Assembly (NCBI RefSeq): GCF_017377855.1
Contig: NZ_JAFREP010000002.1
Coordinates: 434,001-498,000, forward strand
Source: Acanthopleuribacter pedis
GTDB lineage: Bacteria > Acidobacteriota > Holophagae > Acanthopleuribacterales > Acanthopleuribacteraceae
Direction of reading: 5' to 3'
DNA length: 64,000 nt
Shown here: piece after piece, positions 7,851-17,277 of the stretch
How positions within the stretch are numbered: the stretch's first letter is position 1
Layout: every line of letters starts with the position of its first letter
Translations under genes and position numbers: made by a program
Notes under the pieces: generated by a model
Told to the model about the DNA's origin: nothing
Database searches by the model: none
Seen by the model: the letters and a program-made list of their open reading frames with translations, nothing else

Positions 7851-9830
7851 ATGAGAATCCTTTTAACCACCGCCTTGTTTATTCTGTTTCAGGGTGCGGC
7901 CTTTGCCAAAATCTTTACCTGCCCCCATTACAGCGTTTCGTCCCCATGGGACACCCGCGTTACCTTGTACAACCCCCAACGCGTGGCACAAACCGTAACG
8001 GTTACGGCTTATGATCGCGCCGGCGAGGCGGCCGGGGTCACTAACTGGACCGTGCCCGCCGCGGGCGGGCTCGACGATTCGTTGCGGACCTTGTTCCCCG
8101 ATTTAGCCAACCAAAACGGTTGGTTCGAAATCGATGATCCCAGCGGCACGCTTGAAGGCCAACTCAATTACGTGTTCCAACTTACCGGCGCTGTTGCCAC
8201 GGTTCCTCTTCAAGAACAACGGGCGCATCGCCTTGTTTTTCCAATGATCCAAAACAACCTCGAGCGCCAATCCGGCTTTGCCCTCACCAATCCCAACCTC
8301 GAACCGGCCGATGTGCGCTTGACCCTCAAATTTAACGATGGTCGTCCCGCCGATACCGCGACGATTTCCTTGGCACCGGGTCAAAAAGTGGTGAGCATGA
8401 TGGCCGACACCTTCGCCAACGTGCCCGAGCGCGGTCAGTTGGTCGTCGAAGCCAATGTGCCTGTCTCTGCCGTTTCCCTGGGCGTTGGTTTTGCCTTCTT
8501 ACACCTCACCGTGCAAAATCCCGAGGTTTTGCACGGCCAACCGGAGCGCCGCATCATCGACTACAGCGAAGTGGAAGGCGGCTGGCGTCGCTTGGGTTAC
8601 GGCGGCATGATGGAAGTATTCGACAACTTCTTTGCCTTGTTTGGCACCCTCGACGGTTCCTGTGCCGAGGCTGAATTTCAGGCTCCGATTGACGTGGTCG
8701 GCTTGGAACTCTATCTCGCGCAAGACGGTGTCCTGCGCGTCGAGGTACCCCTGACCCAGGAAACCTATTACTTCCAACGTGTCGCAGCCATGCCGGGGAG
8801 CTGTCCCATCGACACCGACCCAGAACGCAACTTCGAGGCGTTTGTGACCACCTTTAACGAAAACTTCGCTTTTTTTCCATTCATTGACTACGACTGGGAG
8901 GCAGCCGTTGCCGAGGCGCGTGCCTTGGTGAACGCCGAAACCACCCAAGAGGAATTGTTCGACATCCTCTCCGCCCTCCAAGGTCCTACCGACGACCGTC
9001 ACGGCGGTCTGGAATCTGAATTCGCGTCCAGCGAACCCGGCGAACCCGGTCCGTACGTGCTGGATGTCATGCAACATTGGCAAGACGTTGAACCCGGCGG
9101 TGACTTCGACGCATTTTTGGCGGAACAAAACAGCTTGTTCTATGAAATCCTACCCAACTACGTATCCGACTTGAAAAGTACCGCCAACAACCGGATCCTC
9201 TTTGGCAAAATCGATGAACATACCGGTTACCTTCTGTTCTCGATGACCATGGGTTTTGTGCCCGATTTTGGGGATATTTTCGGTGACCAAGCCGCCTTGG
9301 AAGCCGGCTTGGACGAAGTTTTCGCGGAGCTGGGAGATCTCCCCAAGTTGGTGTTTGACAACCGGTGGAATCCCGGTGGTCGCGATGTATTCGCCCAACG
9401 GATTGTTAGCCGGTTCACCGATCAGAAACGTTTGGCATACAGCGAAACGGGTCGCCACGGTCAGGGTTTCCTACCCTGGCGCAGTCACTGGACCAAGCCT
9501 CATCCCGAGCGACCCGCCTACCAGGGAGAGGTGGTGTATCTGACCAGTTCCAATACCGGTTCCGCCGCGGAAATAATGACCATGCTGATGAAAACCCTCC
9601 CACGGGTGACCCACTTGGGAGAACCTACCGCCGGAGCGCTATCCGATAGCCTCGGTATGGTTTTGCCCAACGGTTGGCAGGTGAACCTTAGCAACGAAAT
9701 CTACCTGGACCAAAACGGGGAATGGCATGAGTTCCGCGGGGTACCGCCCGAAATTGAGATGCCTCACTTCCCTCGTGCCGACCGTGAGGCCGGCCGGGAT
9801 TCGCTCCTGGAAGCAGCAATTGCTTATTAA
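7851..9830 (+). CDS. Secreted S41-family peptidase (tandem paralogue 2)
   Basis: This 659-residue protein is a clear paralogue of the preceding gene over its whole length. It shares the signal peptide, the N-terminal TCPHY segment, the TLYNPQRVAQ segment, DNRWNPGG and TSSNTGSAAE with likely nucleophile S571. The start at 7851 is supported by GGAGA at 7839-7843 with a 7-base spacer and by the signal peptide beginning MRILLTTALFILF. The tandem duplication, with each copy carrying its own leader and terminator, points to a local gene duplication followed by divergence. Differences lie mostly in the region around residues 340-480, between the N-terminal part and the peptidase core, so the copies may differ in substrate or timing. 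The substrate is unknown. Confidence 0.82.
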   Translation: MRILLTTALFILFQGAAFAKIFTCPHYSVSSPWDTRVTLYNPQRVAQTVTVTAYDRAGEAAGVTNWTVPAAGGLDDSLRTLFPDLANQNGWFEIDDPSGTLEGQLNYVFQLTGAVATVPLQEQRAHRLVFPMIQNNLERQSGFALTNPNLEPADVRLTLKFNDGRPADTATISLAPGQKVVSMMADTFANVPERGQLVVEANVPVSAVSLGVGFAFLHLTVQNPEVLHGQPERRIIDYSEVEGGWRRLGYGGMMEVFDNFFALFGTLDGSCAEAEFQAPIDVVGLELYLAQDGVLRVEVPLTQETYYFQRVAAMPGSCPIDTDPERNFEAFVTTFNENFAFFPFIDYDWEAAVAEARALVNAETTQEELFDILSALQGPTDDRHGGLESEFASSEPGEPGPYVLDVMQHWQDVEPGGDFDAFLAEQNSLFYEILPNYVSDLKSTANNRILFGKIDEHTGYLLFSMTMGFVPDFGDIFGDQAALEAGLDEVFAELGDLPKLVFDNRWNPGGRDVFAQRIVSRFTDQKRLAYSETGRHGQGFLPWRSHWTKPHPERPAYQGEVVYLTSSNTGSAAEIMTMLMKTLPRVTHLGEPTAGALSDSLGMVLPNGWQVNLSNEIYLDQNGEWHEFRGVPPEIEMPHFPRADREAGRDSLLEAAIAY

Positions 9831-9851
9831 CCCAAAGCGAATTTTTGCGGC

Positions 9852-9900
9852 AAGCACGAAAAAAAGGCGACCTCTGGTGGGTCGCCTTTTTTTCGTGCTT
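9852..9900. terminator. Strong bidirectional terminator with a 21-bp perfect stem
   Basis: The arms at 9852-9872 and 9880-9900 are perfectly complementary over 21 bp with a 7-base loop. Each arm includes a seven-base A or T run, so the hairpin has a U tract in either direction. It lies just after S41 peptidase 2. Confidence 0.9.
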
Positions 9901-9957
9901 GCGTGTATTGGATTTGGGGTGAGAATTTTCGTGAAATCTTTGCGCGCCGGCATTAAA

Positions 9958-10126
9958 CCTAAGAAGCGCTGACGCGGCGATTTTGGCTAAACCTCTGGGC
10001 TGCAACGGCCTGTAAAAATGCTCAGGGCCAACGGGTGCGGTCGTACGCGACCCCGGCTCACTTTTTCCAAGCCATTTCGCTCCAGATTTTTAGCCAAAAT
10101 CCCTCACGCTTATCGCGCTTCTTAGG
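9958..10126 (+). mobile_element. MITE-like element, copy A (complete)
   Basis: This 169-bp element begins CCTAAGAAGCGC and ends GCGCTTCTTAGG, with inner arms that are also partly complementary. It is flanked by a 5-bp direct duplication TTAAA (9953-9957 and 10127-10131), the mark of transposition. It encodes no protein. It lies in the leader of the gene that starts at 10178 and could affect its expression. Its arms match copies B, C, D and E in this window, while its centre differs from B-D. Confidence 0.85.
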
Positions 10127-10177
10127 TTAAAAGATTGTATGATCGCTGAAAATTTTATTGGTCCATGCGGAGGTAAG

Positions 10178-11437
10178 ATGAAAGCCCTGTTACATAATCT
10201 ATTGATTTTTTTGGTGGTTTCGCTCGTTCTTGGTTCGGCGTTGCGTTTTTGGCCCTACCTCGTTTATCATGCCCCGCTCCAAGATGTCCGTACCGTCAAT
10301 CCCGTGCTGCCGCCGTCCCCGGACGACACCGTCTTTGAGGAATTGCGTGCCTTGGGAAGCGACCTTCACGACTTAAAGTTCAGTGGTACCCTGGACGCTG
10401 CCTTGCGTTCCGAAAATGCCGTTGGTTTTTTAACCGATCATTTCGAACAAGCGCAAACCGCGCTTGCCTGGTATCGCGCGGATGGTGCGCAACGTTTGAG
10501 AGAAGATGCGCCTACCCGATTTGCACGGATCCCGGTTTTGTTGGTTGGTGTGGATCCCAGCAACACGCCGACCGCCTTGGAAGTGTTCCGCTTGCATCGT
10601 CTTTTGTTGATTTATGCCGGCCAAGCTTTTCAAAACGGGCAAACGGAAGAAGGGTTGGATGCGTTTCGTTTCTCCCTCGCATTGGGCGACTATCTCCTGC
10701 AACGACCACCGCTTGAACGTCTGTATCTCGCCGACGTGGTCCTCACCGAAGCGCTGCACTTTATGACCGAGGTATTGCCCCGAGAGCACTTGACCGAGGA
10801 ATTGGTCGCCGCCGTTCCCAGTCGTGCTGAATTGGATGGGGCTTTAATCGACGCCTATTGGCTGCGCGCCGTGGTCATCGCCAATTTCGCCGATGATCCT
10901 TATAAAATGTACAAAGCCATTAATCCCAACTTCAATCCTTGGGTATTCCAAATCATGGGTGGTTACCACCGCACCCACACGATGAACATGATTGATGAGG
11001 ATTTTCTCGAGTTCCAAGCCGACGTCGCGGGTGGGATTGACCAAGTTCGTTACGGTCGGCGGCTGCTAAACACACGGCCTTCACACTTCTTCTCTTTTAA
11101 TCCCATTGGTAAAAAGTTCATGTCCGTGGGGGCCTTGGTCCAGCCGGATGCGGAGGAAATCGTGGTGCGTCACGGCCACGTCATCGCCTTGGCCGACATG
11201 GTTCGCCTACACGCGGCCCTTGCCGCCCAGGGTGCGGCCTGGGATGGGGCCCTCATCGAGGAAACCGCCGCGCGTCTTGAATTGCGCGATCCCTTTACCA
11301 ATGCGCCCTACCGGGTAAATCAGCAAGGATTGGTGGAGGTCTTCGCACCCGAGGACCCGCGCCGCCAATGGACCGTTCAGCCCGCCTGGATCATGCGCGG
11401 CATGCAGGGGCCCGCCGCGGCGCAACCTAAATCTTAG
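10178..11437 (+). CDS. Membrane-anchored protein of unknown function
   Basis: I do not recognise this 419-residue protein. The start at 10178 is preceded by GGAGG at 10169-10173. The frame also has an ATG at 10139, but that lies beside the transposable element and has no ribosome-binding site. A hydrophobic N-terminal segment (LLIFLVVSLVLGSAL) suggests an inner-membrane anchor or uncleaved signal. The rest is mostly helical, and its central part (LEVFRLHRLLLIYAGQAF, then EEGLDAFRFSLALGDYLLQ) has the look of TPR-like helical hairpins. No catalytic motif stands out. It stands alone, between a mobile element and a palindromic intergenic element. Confidence 0.7.
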   Translation: MKALLHNLLIFLVVSLVLGSALRFWPYLVYHAPLQDVRTVNPVLPPSPDDTVFEELRALGSDLHDLKFSGTLDAALRSENAVGFLTDHFEQAQTALAWYRADGAQRLREDAPTRFARIPVLLVGVDPSNTPTALEVFRLHRLLLIYAGQAFQNGQTEEGLDAFRFSLALGDYLLQRPPLERLYLADVVLTEALHFMTEVLPREHLTEELVAAVPSRAELDGALIDAYWLRAVVIANFADDPYKMYKAINPNFNPWVFQIMGGYHRTHTMNMIDEDFLEFQADVAGGIDQVRYGRRLLNTRPSHFFSFNPIGKKFMSVGALVQPDAEEIVVRHGHVIALADMVRLHAALAAQGAAWDGALIEETAARLELRDPFTNAPYRVNQQGLVEVFAPEDPRRQWTVQPAWIMRGMQGPAAAQPKS

Positions 11438-11444
11438 CCCGCAT

Positions 11445-11648
11445 TTCTCACAAGCAATTCTGCTACGGGGCAACCCATGCGATTACGAGGGGGCGGCCTT
11501 CCGCATTACTCGGTCGAGCAATACGCGACGTAGCGCTGCTACGCCGAATGGTCGGCCCCGCGAAGGGTCGGCCCCGCTCCGTTTGCGCTTGGTCGTAATC
11601 TTCGGACTCACAAGGCTTTCAGCTTCTCGCGACGAATCCTTGTGAGAA
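11445..11648. repeat. Nested-palindrome intergenic element
   Basis: Three inverted repeats are nested around one centre. TTCTCACAAG (11445-11454) pairs with CTTGTGAGAA (11639-11648), GATTACGA (11481-11488) with TCGTAATC (11593-11600), and CGTAGC (11529-11534) with GCTACG (11538-11543). A short direct repeat GTCGGCCCCGC occurs twice at about 11551-11576. It fills the 309-base gap between two convergent genes and has no coding potential. It may be a second family of non-autonomous element or a structured terminator region; only this copy is in the window. Confidence 0.6.
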
Positions 11649-11746
11649 TTGCGAGCTAGCCATGGCGGTTTGGGTTAAAAAGTTTGTTCTGAAACGAGGC
11701 CCACGCGGTTTTATTATTGCCTTCGCCCCAGATTTGGAGAAACCGT

Positions 11747-12427
11747 CTAATTCTTGAGTTCTTCCGTAATCGGTTGATCTTCCAGTTTGATGTTGGGATC
11801 GGTGTCGGTCATGATCGATTTGCTGTTGGCCGGGCGCGGTTTTATGGTGCTTTGCTTCTCTGGGAATTTTCCTTTCACGCCACGTGATTCGTAGAATTCA
11901 CGGATCAATTCGAAATCGGCCTCGATGTCGCCGCTGGGGATTATCACTCTCCCATAACCCACTTCTTTATGGCCCCAGTCGAGGAAGCCACAGATGATGG
12001 GTACCTTGGCCGCGAGGGCGATGTAGTAAAAACCGGTGCGCCAATAATCGCCGCGGCGGCGCGTCCCCGAGGGCGGGATCACCACATTCAGTGTCTCGTG
12101 TTTGGCAAACTGTTCGGCTACTTGGTCGACCATGTTGTTCTTTTTGGAGCGGTCGATGGGAATGCCGCCAAGGGCTCTGAACAAGCGGCCGAAAGGTGGG
12201 CGAAAAACCGAGGCTTTCATCATAAAAGAGATTTCTTGTTCCGTTGCGAAACAGTAAAACAACATGTGGGGCATGTCCCAGTTGGTGGTGTGGGGCACCG
12301 CCAGGGTGATGTGTTTGTCGACATCGGGAACCTCGCCGACCACTTTAAAGCCAGCCAGTTTGAGATAAAATTGCCCCATGGTGCGTCGCAGAAACAGCCA
12401 CAACTTCGGACCTTTGACCTTTGCCAT
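11747..12427 (-). CDS. PlsC-like lysophospholipid acyltransferase
   Basis: This 226-residue protein has the glycerolipid acyltransferase (PlsC/LPLAT) motifs: HTTNWD (HX4D, H46 and D51), then GGIPIDR, then IPPSGTR in place of the usual PEGTR, and VPIICGFLDW. It would transfer an acyl chain to a lysolipid or related acceptor at the inner face of the membrane. The frame is open for 141 codons further upstream, but that stretch has unprotein-like composition, so I start at the ATG at 12427, where family similarity begins. The ribosome-binding site there is weak (AGGA, 11 bases away), and the exact start is uncertain. The motif change (PPSGTR) resembles the branch annotated simply as acyltransferase rather than canonical PlsC. 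Confidence 0.75.
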   Translation of the reverse strand: MAKVKGPKLWLFLRRTMGQFYLKLAGFKVVGEVPDVDKHITLAVPHTTNWDMPHMLFYCFATEQEISFMMKASVFRPPFGRLFRALGGIPIDRSKKNNMVDQVAEQFAKHETLNVVIPPSGTRRRGDYWRTGFYYIALAAKVPIICGFLDWGHKEVGYGRVIIPSGDIEADFELIREFYESRGVKGKFPEKQSTIKPRPANSKSIMTDTDPNIKLEDQPITEELKN

Positions 12428-12973
12428 AGAAACGGAAATCCTGTTCTTGGAACGGCGCTTACGCGCAACAACCAATGTAATGAATTCAAGCGGGGCCGGT
12501 AGAGAAAGCGCGGCGAGGTTCACCTTCGGTTGAATCAGAGCGCATCTCATTCGGGCGTGGTTTGGTGAAAACCGCGAGGGATTGGTACCGAGCCCGCCGT
12601 CCTTCGGAACCCCTTTTGCCGCTGAAGCCCCCCTCGTGGGCCGTCCATGGGTAGGACGTCGAGGGGATCCGAGGTGGTGTTTTCGAAGCTTGCATAGGTT
12701 GGCAAATCGTTCGAATACTCGCCCCACATCATAGGCTTTTTTCTTGCAATTTGGGGAGTTTTCCCGCGAGCCGGGCCGTTTTTTTGGCCAAGTATTGTTC
12801 GGCGGCACGCTTGGTGAGCGATACGGGCCGGGGAAAAACAACATCCGCATCGGATTCTAAACGGTTTTCTTGACGTTTGCGTCAGTTTTTTGAAGGAGAC
12901 TTCATTTTTTACAGGGACCCCAAAAGGGAACAACGGCGGGAGGAAGGGGATTCTCTTCCTCCCGCCGCGCATT
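12428..12973. other. Intergenic region with no convincing gene
   Basis: Between the acyltransferase start and the RND pump stop there are about 545 bases. The acyltransferase frame continues open to 12850 but reads as Arg/Pro/Ser-rich sequence without family similarity. The only clear structure is the hairpin at 12934-12966 next to the pump gene. Confidence 0.45.
12934..12966 (-). terminator. Hairpin after the RND efflux operon
   Basis: A perfect 13-bp stem (CGGCGGGAGGAAG at 12934-12946, CTTCCTCCCGCCG at 12954-12966) with a 7-base loop lies 7 bases beyond the RND gene stop. The T tract after it on the minus strand is weak, so it may protect the transcript end rather than terminate fully. Confidence 0.55.
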
Positions 12974-15900
12974 TTAAGCCGCCCGCTGCATCGGGTTCGG
13001 CTGTGTTTTGTGTTCCCGAGCGGGGAAAAGCCAGGCGTAAAGTGACGGGAGCAGGAAGAGCGTGAGTGTCGTCGCGCTGATCAAACCACCGATGACCACC
13101 GTGGCCAAGGGGCGCTGGACTTCCGCGCCGGCACCGGTTGAGATCGCCATGGGAAGAAAGCCTAGGGCGGCGACCAGGGCCGTCATGAGGACCGGGCGCA
13201 ACCGCAGCAATGCACCCTCACGTGCGGCGCTTGGGCCGTCCATGCCCTCCGCGCGCAACCGTTCAAATTGTCCGACCAGCACTACGCCGTTCAGCACAGC
13301 GATGCCGAACAGCGCGGTGAAGCCAACGGCTGCAGAAATGGAAAACGGGTAATCTCGCAGCCACAGGGCGAGGATTCCGCCGCTGACCGCCATGGGAATG
13401 TTGGTGAGAATCAATAAGCAGAGCCGGGTGGATGCGAAGACGTGGATCAACAGTGCGGCGATAAGCAACAGCGCGATGGGCACGAGGATCATCAGTCGCC
13501 GGCCTGCCTGGACCAGGTTTTCGTACTGACCACTCCAGCCGATAAACCACCCCTCCGGTAAGTCCAGCTCGGCATTGAGTTTTTGTTTGGCTTCGCGCAC
13601 AAAGCCGGCGAGGTCGCGGCCGCGCACGTTGACTTCCACCGTAATGCGGCGTTGGCCCTGTTCACGGCTGATTTGGGCCGGCCCGGTAACCGAATCAATG
13701 GCTGCCACTTGACCCAGGCGCAGGTTGCGGCCCCTTCCGTCAAACAGAGGGAGGTCGGCCAAGGATGCGGGATCGTCGCGTAACGCCTCGGGGAGACGGA
13801 TTTGTAGGGGGAAGCGACGTTGTCCCTCGAAGACCGTGCCGACTTGGAGCCCGCCCATGGCCGCGATGGTTGGTAAAACCGTGTCGGCACTGAGGTAATG
13901 CCGGCCCAGGGCGGCGCGGTCTAAGGTGACGCGTATTTGCGGCAGGCCCGATACTGTTTCGGGGACCACGTCCGCGGCACCGTCCACCGAGGCCAGCAGT
14001 TCCGCCGCCTGATCCGCGACCCTGACCATGGTTTCAAGATCGTCCCCGTAGATTTTTAGGCCCACGTCGGAACGAACCCCCGCGATCATCTCGGAAAGCC
14101 GGAGCTCAATGGGTTGGGAGAAGCTGTATATCGCGGCGGGGACCTCGCGATGGAGCACTTCTTCCATGGCCGTGACCAAGGCTTCCCGGTTTGGGTAACG
14201 CCATGTTTTCCGGGGATGGAGCAAGACGTAGCTGTCGCTAATTTCAACACCCATGGGGTCGGTGGCGATTTCCGCGCGTCCGGTCCGGGAGATGATCGTG
14301 CGAATTTCCGGGAATTGTGCGCGCAGGGTTTGCTCAACCTGGGTTGAGATTTGATTGGATTTTTCCAGGGAGATGCTGGGCAGGCGGAAGATCTGCATGG
14401 CAATCGCGCCTTCGTCCAAGCGAGGCATGAAGGCCGCGCCCAGCCCGGGAATGAGTGCAAAGGTCGCAAGAATGATCAACCAGGATAGGGCCGTCAAACG
14501 TTTGGGGTGGGGAAGTGTATGGTGGAGAAGGCGCCCGTACACACGTCGGCAGAGAACAAAGACCCAGGGCTCCTTTTCTTTGGGTCGGGATAACAGCCAC
14601 ATTGCCAGGACCGGCATCAACGTGAGCGCGCAGGCCAGGGAACCCAGGAGTGCGAAAACCACCGTAAGCGCCATGGGTCGGAACATCTTTCCTTCAATCC
14701 CGCTAAACGCCAGGATCGGCAGGTACACGATGATGATCATGGTCACCCCGAAGGTCACCGGCCGCGCGATTTCGAGGCAGGCCGCGCGGACCTTCTCGCG
14801 GTGCGGACGGGGATCCGTTGCGTGGTGGTTGAGGTAACGAACCACGTTTTCGATGAGTACCACTGAGCCGTCGACGATTAAGCCGAAATCCAAAGCGCCT
14901 AAACTCATCAGGTTGCCGCTGATCCCGAACAGCCGCATGGCGCTGAAGGCGACCAGCATGGAGAGGGGAATGGCCGCGGCCACGATCAAACCCGCGCGAA
15001 CATTGCCCAAAAACAGGAGCAACACGAGAATGACCAGTAAGCCGCCTTCGACCAGATTGCGTGTGACCGTATTAATGGTGCGTTGCACCAAATCCGTGCG
15101 ATCGTAAAAGGGTTCAACGATCACGCCTTCCGGCAGGCGCTTTTGGATCTCGCCGAGTTTGGTGTCCACCGCGGAGGCGACCGTACGGGCATTGGCGCCC
15201 ATGCGCATCATGACAATGCCGATCACGATTTCACCATGGCCGTCGCGGGTGACCGCCCCTTGGCGCAGGTAGGGGGCGGTTTCAACACGGGCTACGTCGC
15301 GGACCCGAACGGTCACACCCGTCCGGGGATCCGTGCGGATTACGGTTTCGGCGATGTCCCGCGCGCCGGTATACAAGGCTTCGCCCCGCAGGAGGTATTG
15401 TTCGCCACCGTGGGCAATGGTGCCGCCACCCGCGTTTCGGTTTTCCGATTCGAGGATAGCCGCCAGTTCCGGTATCGTGACCTGCAGCGCCGCCATGCGG
15501 TCGGGCTGGACCGTGACCTGGTAGGTTTTGAGGAAACCTCCAAAGGCGTTGACTTCCACCACACCGGGAACATGGCGTAACGCGGGTGTGACGACCCAAT
15601 CAAGCATTTCACGCAGTGCTGTTGGGTCATGGGCTTCCGAACGAATTTCAAATTGGTAGATCTCCCCGAGGCCGGTTGAAACCGGTCCCATTTCGGGTTC
15701 GCCGTATCCCCGTGGGATTGCCTCCCGTGCTTCGCCCAAACGTTGGTTGATCCATTGACGTGCCGCGTAGATATCGGTGCCGTCCTCAAAGACCAGGGTC
15801 ACCACCGAAAGACCGTATTTGGTCACCGAACGAAGTTGTTGAAGGCGCGGCAAACCCGCCATCGCCGTCTCGACCGGAAAGGTTACAAAACGTTCCATGT

Positions 15901-16075
15901 CCTCCGCCGCCGTGCCCTCGGCCGTGGTGATCACTTGAACTTGGACACCCGTGATGTCCGGTACCGCGTCGATGGGTAAATCGCGTACATTCACCAGGCC
16001 AAACACCACGATGCAGAGCCACAAGGCCGCGATGATGACCGGGTTGTCGAGGGCGAAGTTAATCAAGGTGTTCAT
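12974..16075 (-). CDS. Heavy-metal RND efflux pump inner-membrane subunit (CzcA/CusA family)
   Basis: This 1033-residue protein is the proton-driven pump of a tripartite metal efflux system. The length, the LPIDAVPDITGVQVQV segment near the N-terminus and the transmembrane segment DFGLIVDGSVVLIEN (about residues 395-410, with the proton-relay acids) are typical of the heavy-metal RND family. It begins at an ATG with AGGAGG four bases upstream. It lies 8 bases after the adaptor gene, which itself overlaps the outer-membrane factor gene, so the three genes form an operon. Metal choice cannot be settled from motifs alone. The His-rich adaptor fits divalent ions such as Zn, Co or Cd, but Cu/Ag is not excluded. 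Confidence 0.93.
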   Translation of the reverse strand: MNTLINFALDNPVIIAALWLCIVVFGLVNVRDLPIDAVPDITGVQVQVITTAEGTAAEDMERFVTFPVETAMAGLPRLQQLRSVTKYGLSVVTLVFEDGTDIYAARQWINQRLGEAREAIPRGYGEPEMGPVSTGLGEIYQFEIRSEAHDPTALREMLDWVVTPALRHVPGVVEVNAFGGFLKTYQVTVQPDRMAALQVTIPELAAILESENRNAGGGTIAHGGEQYLLRGEALYTGARDIAETVIRTDPRTGVTVRVRDVARVETAPYLRQGAVTRDGHGEIVIGIVMMRMGANARTVASAVDTKLGEIQKRLPEGVIVEPFYDRTDLVQRTINTVTRNLVEGGLLVILVLLLFLGNVRAGLIVAAAIPLSMLVAFSAMRLFGISGNLMSLGALDFGLIVDGSVVLIENVVRYLNHHATDPRPHREKVRAACLEIARPVTFGVTMIIIVYLPILAFSGIEGKMFRPMALTVVFALLGSLACALTLMPVLAMWLLSRPKEKEPWVFVLCRRVYGRLLHHTLPHPKRLTALSWLIILATFALIPGLGAAFMPRLDEGAIAMQIFRLPSISLEKSNQISTQVEQTLRAQFPEIRTIISRTGRAEIATDPMGVEISDSYVLLHPRKTWRYPNREALVTAMEEVLHREVPAAIYSFSQPIELRLSEMIAGVRSDVGLKIYGDDLETMVRVADQAAELLASVDGAADVVPETVSGLPQIRVTLDRAALGRHYLSADTVLPTIAAMGGLQVGTVFEGQRRFPLQIRLPEALRDDPASLADLPLFDGRGRNLRLGQVAAIDSVTGPAQISREQGQRRITVEVNVRGRDLAGFVREAKQKLNAELDLPEGWFIGWSGQYENLVQAGRRLMILVPIALLLIAALLIHVFASTRLCLLILTNIPMAVSGGILALWLRDYPFSISAAVGFTALFGIAVLNGVVLVGQFERLRAEGMDGPSAAREGALLRLRPVLMTALVAALGFLPMAISTGAGAEVQRPLATVVIGGLISATTLTLFLLPSLYAWLFPAREHKTQPNPMQRAA

Positions 16076-16083
16076 ATGCCCTC

Positions 16084-17277
16084 CTAATGGCTGTGCCCGC
16101 CCATGGCCGCTTTCTCCGCCATGGACTTCAGCAAAAATAAATCGCCGACCGCGATGTTCTGATCCGCGTGCAACGGGCCTTGGACCGCGACCCAGTCGCC
16201 TTGACGCGCGGTAACCTGGACCGGCAAGCTTTCGACCGGATGTCCCGACTTTACAAGGTAAACTTGGTGCCCGCCCTCAGCGCGTTGGACCGCGTTGCTC
16301 GGAAGCAGCCAGGTCGAGGTTTCGTCCTTCTGTTTAGGGAAAAAGGTGACTTCGCCAAACATTCCCGCCCGTAACACACCCTCGGGATTGGCCAGCGCGG
16401 CACGCACCTCCAAGGTTCGCGTTTCCGAATCCAGTTCGGCGCCCAAATAGGCACAGGTCCCCTGGAATTCTCGGCCCGGCAGCGCGGCCAGTTTCAGGCT
16501 CATCGGCAAGCCAACCTGAAGTTGGTGGATATCGGTTTCCGGCACACGTGCCACGACCCACACCCTGGCGGCATCGACGAGGGTCACCACGGTGTCATGG
16601 GCTTCCAGTTGTTCACCCTGGCTGACATGTTGGTTGGTGATGGTGCCGTCAAAGGGCGCCTTGAGTTCGTAGTGCGTCAACGAGCCCTCGGGGTTTTGGA
16701 TCAGTGCTTCAATCTGTTGCTCGGTTAATCCGACGGCGATCAGCGATTGCCGCGCCAACCGTTCGTTGATACGCGCGGTTTCCCAAGCCTGTAAGGCATC
16801 CAGGTAATCCTGCTCGGGTGTGATTTGATCCTGCCACAGGCTTTTTTCTCGCTGGTAGGTGCGGTCCGCGAGGCGCAAACGTGCGGCCGCCGCCAGGAAT
16901 TGGGCGCGTGCCTCTCCCAGTTCGCGACTTTCGAGGGTGACCAACACCTCGCCCTTGCGAACCTGGCGACCCCATTCGCTGTGTACTTCGCGCACGAATC
17001 CGCCCAGCCCGGATTTGAGGTGGGCGATGCGTTTCGCGTCAAACTGGATTTCCGCGGGGCGGCTGAACGCCTCGCCAAGGCTGCCTTGTTTGGGTTTGAC
17101 CAGGGTCAACCCCAAAACCCGTGGATCTTGGATGCTGTTCTCCGCGCCATGGTCATCCGCGCCATGATCATCCGCGCCATGATCGTGACCGGGTCCGCCG
17201 ATCAATACCGGCAATAGACTGATAAGGAGGAAGGCCGACAATAAGGTTCTCAATTGGAATTTTTGGGATGGATTCAT
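16084..17277 (-). CDS. RND efflux periplasmic adaptor (CzcB/CusB family) with His-rich N-terminus
   Basis: This 397-residue membrane-fusion protein links the inner-membrane pump to the outer-membrane channel. After a signal-anchor (LLSAFLLISLLPVLIGG) comes a repeated His/Asp segment GHDHGADDHGADDHGAE, encoded by three 15-bp repeats at 17144-17187, which should bind metal. The family's lipoyl/barrel-sandwich and helical hairpin regions follow (SGLGGFVREVHSEWGRQVRKG; about residues 90-250). The protein ends in GGHSH, a second small His cluster. GGAG lies 7 bases before the start. The ATG overlaps the stop of the preceding gene by four bases. Confidence 0.9.
   Translation of the reverse strand: MNPSQKFQLRTLLSAFLLISLLPVLIGGPGHDHGADDHGADDHGAENSIQDPRVLGLTLVKPKQGSLGEAFSRPAEIQFDAKRIAHLKSGLGGFVREVHSEWGRQVRKGEVLVTLESRELGEARAQFLAAAARLRLADRTYQREKSLWQDQITPEQDYLDALQAWETARINERLARQSLIAVGLTEQQIEALIQNPEGSLTHYELKAPFDGTITNQHVSQGEQLEAHDTVVTLVDAARVWVVARVPETDIHQLQVGLPMSLKLAALPGREFQGTCAYLGAELDSETRTLEVRAALANPEGVLRAGMFGEVTFFPKQKDETSTWLLPSNAVQRAEGGHQVYLVKSGHPVESLPVQVTARQGDWVAVQGPLHADQNIAVGDLFLLKSMAEKAAMGGHSH
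17144..17187. repeat. 15-bp tandem repeat encoding a His/Asp-rich stretch
   Basis: About three imperfect copies of gcgccatgatcatcc lie inside the adaptor gene and encode the repeated GADDH unit on the minus strand. Such a repeat can gain or lose units in frame and so change the number of metal-binding histidines. Confidence 0.75.

Noticed and set aside
12428..12850. N-terminal extension of the acyltransferase by up to 141 codons
   Set aside because: The translation is Arg/Pro/Ser-rich with no family similarity, and family similarity begins at 12427.
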